Shown in pieces: positions 59,961 through 64,000 of a DNA stretch of 64,000 nucleotides. Both the position numbers and the translations under genes were made by a program. The stretch lies in contig JAJLRJ010000005.1 of assembly GCA_024195265.1 (NCBI GenBank), positions 34,853,036-34,917,035 of the forward strand, given 5' to 3'. Each line of letters begins with the position of its first letter. Position 1 is the stretch's first letter. The notes below the pieces were generated by a model. It saw only the letters and a program-made list of their open reading frames with translations, searched no databases and had not been told where the DNA came from. Source of the DNA: Dendrophyllia cribrosa. Taxonomy: Eukaryota > Cnidaria > Anthozoa > Scleractinia > Dendrophylliidae.

Positions 59961-62900
59961 ATGGCAATGGCAAACGCTGCACCCAACTTCAACAGAGCAC
60001 ATGGAGGCTACCACGGATGGCTTGCCAGTTACCGAATGGATGTTCCACCTGATCTTGGTAGAAAGGATCTTCTTCTGTTTCACAATGAAGTCCTTGGCAA
60101 TATGCTCGATGTCATAGAAGAGCAATCCTGCGAACTTGGACCTCTGAAGTTTCAATACACAGTCTTAGTAGACATTAAGAAGCACACAGACGAAGGCGAA
60201 GTGAGGGAAGAATGCTACGTAGGAGATGGCAACCCAACCATCCAAAACGTTTTCAATCGCAAAGAAGTAAAAAGAAAACTTAGGGCTAGAATAGACCAAC
60301 TTAGAGAGAAAGTCGCTGGCTGGACAGAAAAAGGTTCAGGATGGGTCTTCGACGGCATCAAAACTGTCTATCTCGACTTCTCTAGAAACAATCCAATAAG
60401 AGGCGGTTCATATATCCCTCTCCCACCAAAGCTAAAAGCAAAGAAAGCCATCATAAACGTCAAAAACAGGGATGATGCTTGTATTAAGTGGGCTTTGAAA
60501 GCAGCATTCTTCCCTGCCATTGCACACTCTGACAGGCCAAGTCAATACCCTCGAGAAGACGTCTTCGACTTCACAGACATCTCCTTTCCAACACCCTTGC
60601 ATGAGATTCCAAAGATCGAGAGGCAGAACGGCATCACAATCAACGTTCTAGGCTGGGATGGCAAGAAGGTAGTGATCTACCATGTTAGTGAGATGGATGC
60701 CCCTGACATACCAAGTGTCAACCTCATGCTCATCACAAATACTGACAAACACACTCGCATGACGAAGTTTCACTACTGCTATATAAAGAGTCTAAGCAGG
60801 CTTCTTTATAGCCAACAACAAAACATTGGCCACCATTTGCACTTCTGCACTAGGTGCTTGCAGGCCTACTCATCGGAAGGACTCCTTGAGAAACACCGCA
60901 ATCTATGCAGAGGAGCCGCCTCTCGCCCAGCAAGAATCGATATGCCCGAGAAAGGCAAAAACACTCTCCAGTTCACAAACTACCAGAGGCAGATGAAGGC
61001 GCCCTTTATCATCTACGCTAACAGCGAGAGCATCATCGAGAAGGTTGACACATGCATACCAGCACCCGGCAAAAGCAGCACAACACAGACAGAGATCCAC
61101 AAGCCCTGTGGCTTCTCCTTCGTAGCCGTGCGATCTGATGGAGAGGTGGTGAAAGACTTCCTTTCCGGGGCGAAGACTGTGTGCAAAGGTTTCTTGCTGC
61201 TCTTGTTGAAACTGAATGCGAGTTAAGGGAATCTCTCAAGCAGGAGGTGCCACTGCAAATGACAGGACAAGACTGGCATGACTTCAACACCGCAACCATT
61301 TGTCACATCTGCAAGAAGGACCTTGTCAAGCACAACCAACGCGATGAGGCCGATTTCTTTCACCCAGACACGGGCAAATACATCGGCAAGGCTCACAGGC
61401 ACACAAAATATCCTGGTAGCCGAATACCTTGCTTTTTCGATATCTACAATCGATTCAAACCAGATGACGGCAAGTGGGCCAAGAGGCAGCCTAAGCCAGA
61501 CGATGCTGAAGAAGACAGTGACTGCATTGAATGTGGCCAGCCTCTCTTACGCCCGCAATTGAGAGACGCTGCCAAAGACCACTGTCACACAACCGGTAAG
61601 TATCGCGGCGCAGCCCACAATGTGTGTAACCGGAGCTACTTCCGCATCGACCCAAAGAAAACAATCATCCCGGTTGTCTTTCATAATCTGAAAGGCTACG
61701 ACGCTCACCATCTGATGCAGCACGTCGCCGAGATCGAGGGCTCACCCAATCTGAGATGCATCCCAAACAACATGGAGAAATACATCTCATTCTCTCTCGG
61801 CAGACTCAGGTTCATCGACAGGTAGCAGTTCATGTGCTCTAGCCTCGACAACCTTGTAGGCTCCAACAAGCCAGAGGACTTCGAGATCACAAAGAGGCTT
61901 GTAACCAACCAAGCCCAAAGAGGTCTCTTACTCCGCAAGGGCGTCTATCCCTACGAGTACATGGACTCCTTCGAGAGATTCAACGAGGCATCTCTCCCAC
62001 AGACAGAGGCTTTCTACAGCAAGCTCACAAAGTCTGGCACAGACGATAAAGACTACGAGCATGCCAGGCAAGTCTGGGAAGCCTTCGAATGCGAGAATGT
62101 CGGGCAGTACCACGATCTCTATCTGGCAACAGACACAGTTCTCCTCGCGGATGTGTTTGAGAACTTCCGAAAGACATGCCTCAAGCACTACGGTCTTGAC
62201 CCTGCGCACTACTACACAAGCCCCGGTCTGAGTTGGGACGCGCTACTCAAACACACGGGAATCCAGCTCGAACTCCTCACCGACTACAACAAGTATCTCT
62301 TCATCGAGAAGGGAATGCGGGGCGGCATATCAACAGAGATGAAGCGCTACTGCAGGGCAAACAATCCATATCTGCAAGACTACAATACAGAGGAAGAGAC
62401 CACCTACATTCACTACCTCGACGCAAACAACCTCTATGGTTGGGCCATGAGCCAGCCTCTCCCAGTTGGCAACTTCTCATGGGCGCGCACTATGCCCACC
62501 GAAAAGCAAATTATGAGCTGGCAGCCAGATAGAAGGAGAGGATACATTCTCGAGGTGGACTTGAGGTACCCAGAGGAGTTGCATGACGAGCACAACTCTT
62601 ACCCTCTCGCCCCAGAGAGCACAGAGGTCCCAGAAGAGTGGATGTCGCCCTACCAACTAGTCCTTGCAAGAGAGCTGAATCTAGGGAAGGACAGAACCAA
62701 AAAGCTACTCCTCACCCTGAGAGATAAGAAGAACTATGTCCTCCACTACCGCAATCTCCAGCTCTATCTCGAGCTCGGTATGAAACTGAAGAGGGTGCAT
62801 AACGTTCTCTCCTTCGACCAGAAGGATTGGATGGAGCCATACATCACCTTGAACACCGGGCTCAGGAAGCAGGCTAAGACACAGTTTGAGAAGGACTTCT

Positions 62901-63704
62901 TCAAGCTAATGAACAACTCCGTCTTCGGCAAGACAATGGAGAACCTCAGAAACCGAACCGTTGTCAAGCTAGTACGAGCCAACGAGGAGGCAAAACTCCG
63001 GAAGCTCCTATCAGCCCACTTTTCGCAAGAGCAACGGTCTTTAGCGAAAGCCTGGCCGGCATCCAGATGCATAAAGACAGCATCCTGATGAACAGGCCAG
63101 TCTACACGGGTATGTGCATCCTCGATCTCTCCAAAACCTTGATGTACAGGTTCTACTACATGCACCTAAAGTACAAGTACGGTGCACGGTGCACGGTGCA
63201 CTCAAGATCAAGACGGAGGACATCTACAAAGACATGAGGCGCAGTCTCTGGCGCTATGACACGAGCGACTATCCCAAGGACCATCCCTTGCACAGCCAGC
63301 AAAACAAGAAGGTCATCGGTAAGATGAAGGACGAGTGCGAGGGTGTGCCCATCTCAGAGGCAATCTGCCTTCGCTCGAAGATGTACAGCATCTTGAAAGA
63401 CGACAGCAGGTGTATTAAGAAGAAGGACAAGGACGGCAAAGAAATCAAAGCTAAGCTGGACATCAAGAAGGCAAAGGGCACTACCAAGGTTGTCACAAAG
63501 AAGGAAATCAACCACCAAAACTACAAGGATGCGCTCTTCAGCAGGCAATCCTTCAAGCACGGGATGGACAGGCTTCGAAGCAAAGACCACCAGATCTTCG
63601 GTGAGCATCTCAACAAGACAACACTGTCACCCTTTGACTCCAAGCGCTGGATTAAGGAAGATGGTATCCACACTCTGGCATATGGGCACAAAGACACACA
63701 CTAG
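59961..63704 (+). pseudogene. POLB: Protein-primed family B DNA polymerase, element 3
   Basis: About 1,245 codons from ATG 59961 (MAMANAAPNFN). In order: a C2H2-like finger (CTRCLQAYSSEGLLEKHRNLC minus one, about 60848), an exonuclease I region now reading IIYANSESI instead of the usual acidic motif, a CxxC pair (CHICKKDL), an endonuclease VII-like segment (DHCHTTGKYRGAAHNVCN, about 61577), exonuclease II FHNLKGYDAHH, DANNLYGWAMSQP (about 62422) and NNSVFGKTMENLRN (about 62910). Breaks: a frameshift near 61190, TAG at 61823-61825, and a frameshift near 63030. The catalytic DTDS segment is missing, replaced by a GGTGCAC repeat at about 63180-63200. Clearly dead. Confidence 0.93.
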
Positions 63705-63710
63705 CCCGCG

Positions 63711-64000
63711 CTAGAGCCCAGCTGGTGGTAACTGAGTGCCCGGCGGCACAACCATCAACTCCTCACGCACAATTCCTTGCTTGGGCCCATCGTAAAGGTA
63801 GTACACCACTGGCTCATTCGGCTTGGTGACAACTCTCTCAACGTTATAGACCTTCAATGACCAGATGGGATCAGTCGCACGCCTCCCGCCCCCTTCTAGC
63901 TCACCGGGGTAGTACAGATATCGAACATGGCCTCGAGGAGGGAGTTTTTTCTCATAGACTCCCACAGGCCTAGCATATGGTGTCGCAGGCTTGGAAGATA
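63711..64000 (-). CDS. INT: Retroviral-type DDE integrase, element 3 (partial at window edge)
   Basis: The C-terminal 96 or so codons of the integrase, open to the right window edge. The text (VRYLYYPGELEGGGRRATDP, VVYYLYDGPKQG, ELMVVPPGTQLPPAG) matches the integrase ends of elements 1 and 2. The catalytic part lies outside the window. It begins six bases after the polymerase stop, as in element 2. Confidence 0.9.
   Translation of the reverse strand, partial: SSKPATPYARPVGVYEKKLPPRGHVRYLYYPGELEGGGRRATDPIWSLKVYNVERVVTKPNEPVVYYLYDGPKQGIVREELMVVPPGTQLPPAGL

Noticed and set aside
1..64000. tRNA or rRNA genes
   Set aside because: No cloverleaf with box A/B features or conserved rRNA text was noticed on reading either strand; a covariance-model search was not possible here.

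Overview
This window looks like animal nuclear DNA, most likely from an aquatic invertebrate. An anthozoan cnidarian is my best guess, but the assignment is inference. It contains no recognisable host gene. Almost everything is mobile: four Polinton/Maverick (adintovirus-like) elements, a BEL/Pao LTR retrotransposon, and a host-like stretch packed with nested DNA transposons and foldback elements.

Element 1 runs from the left edge to 16524. It has a protein-primed family B DNA polymerase on the + strand that is already open at the left edge. Then come the integrase, three small membrane proteins, two small unknown proteins, the packaging ATPase and the double jelly-roll major capsid protein, all on the minus strand. 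A divergent block follows: a coiled-coil membrane protein (+), a long structural-type protein (-), the minor capsid/penton protein (+), a membrane protein (+), a VLTF3-like zinc-ribbon transcription factor (+), then a zinc-finger protein, a YqaJ-type nuclease and a C2H2 protein (-). It ends in a 127-bp palindrome. Element 2 (16525-30817) is a close relative with the same gene order. Its polymerase is cut off on the left exactly at element 1's palindrome, and it ends on the right in a 160-bp palindrome. Element 3 begins at 59697 with a third palindrome and carries polymerase and part of the integrase before the window ends. Almost every large gene in these elements carries stops or frameshifts, so they are old integrated copies. 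Element 2's integrase and ATPase and element 1's major capsid gene remain open.

Directly right of element 2, at 30818, a minus-strand BEL/Pao retrotransposon is cut in its integrase region and runs to its 5' LTR at 36718. From 36.7 to 46.7 kb lie nested terminal-inverted-repeat elements: a hAT-like element inside a TAA-flanked element inside a larger 6-kb element, then a TTAA-flanked MITE and a foldback.

Element 4 (about 46755-57524) is a different, very AT-rich Polinton lineage. It has an unknown gene, a conserved unknown gene, integrase with an upstream phospholipase A2-like domain and zinc ribbon, a core/membrane protein, an adenain-like protease, the penton protein, a truncated major capsid gene, the packaging ATPase and a fibre-like gene with phage-tail-like repeats. 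No polymerase was found in it.

The least-described signals are regulatory and terminal. Elements 1-3 share 127-163-bp palindromes bounded by AGTAGT/ACTACT with a conserved tip. ACCAATTGAAGAAA precedes the replication-type genes, while TATATA directly precedes the start codon of virion-type genes. The AT-rich element instead uses ATAAATAAA before ATG and hairpin-plus-T-run sites after genes.
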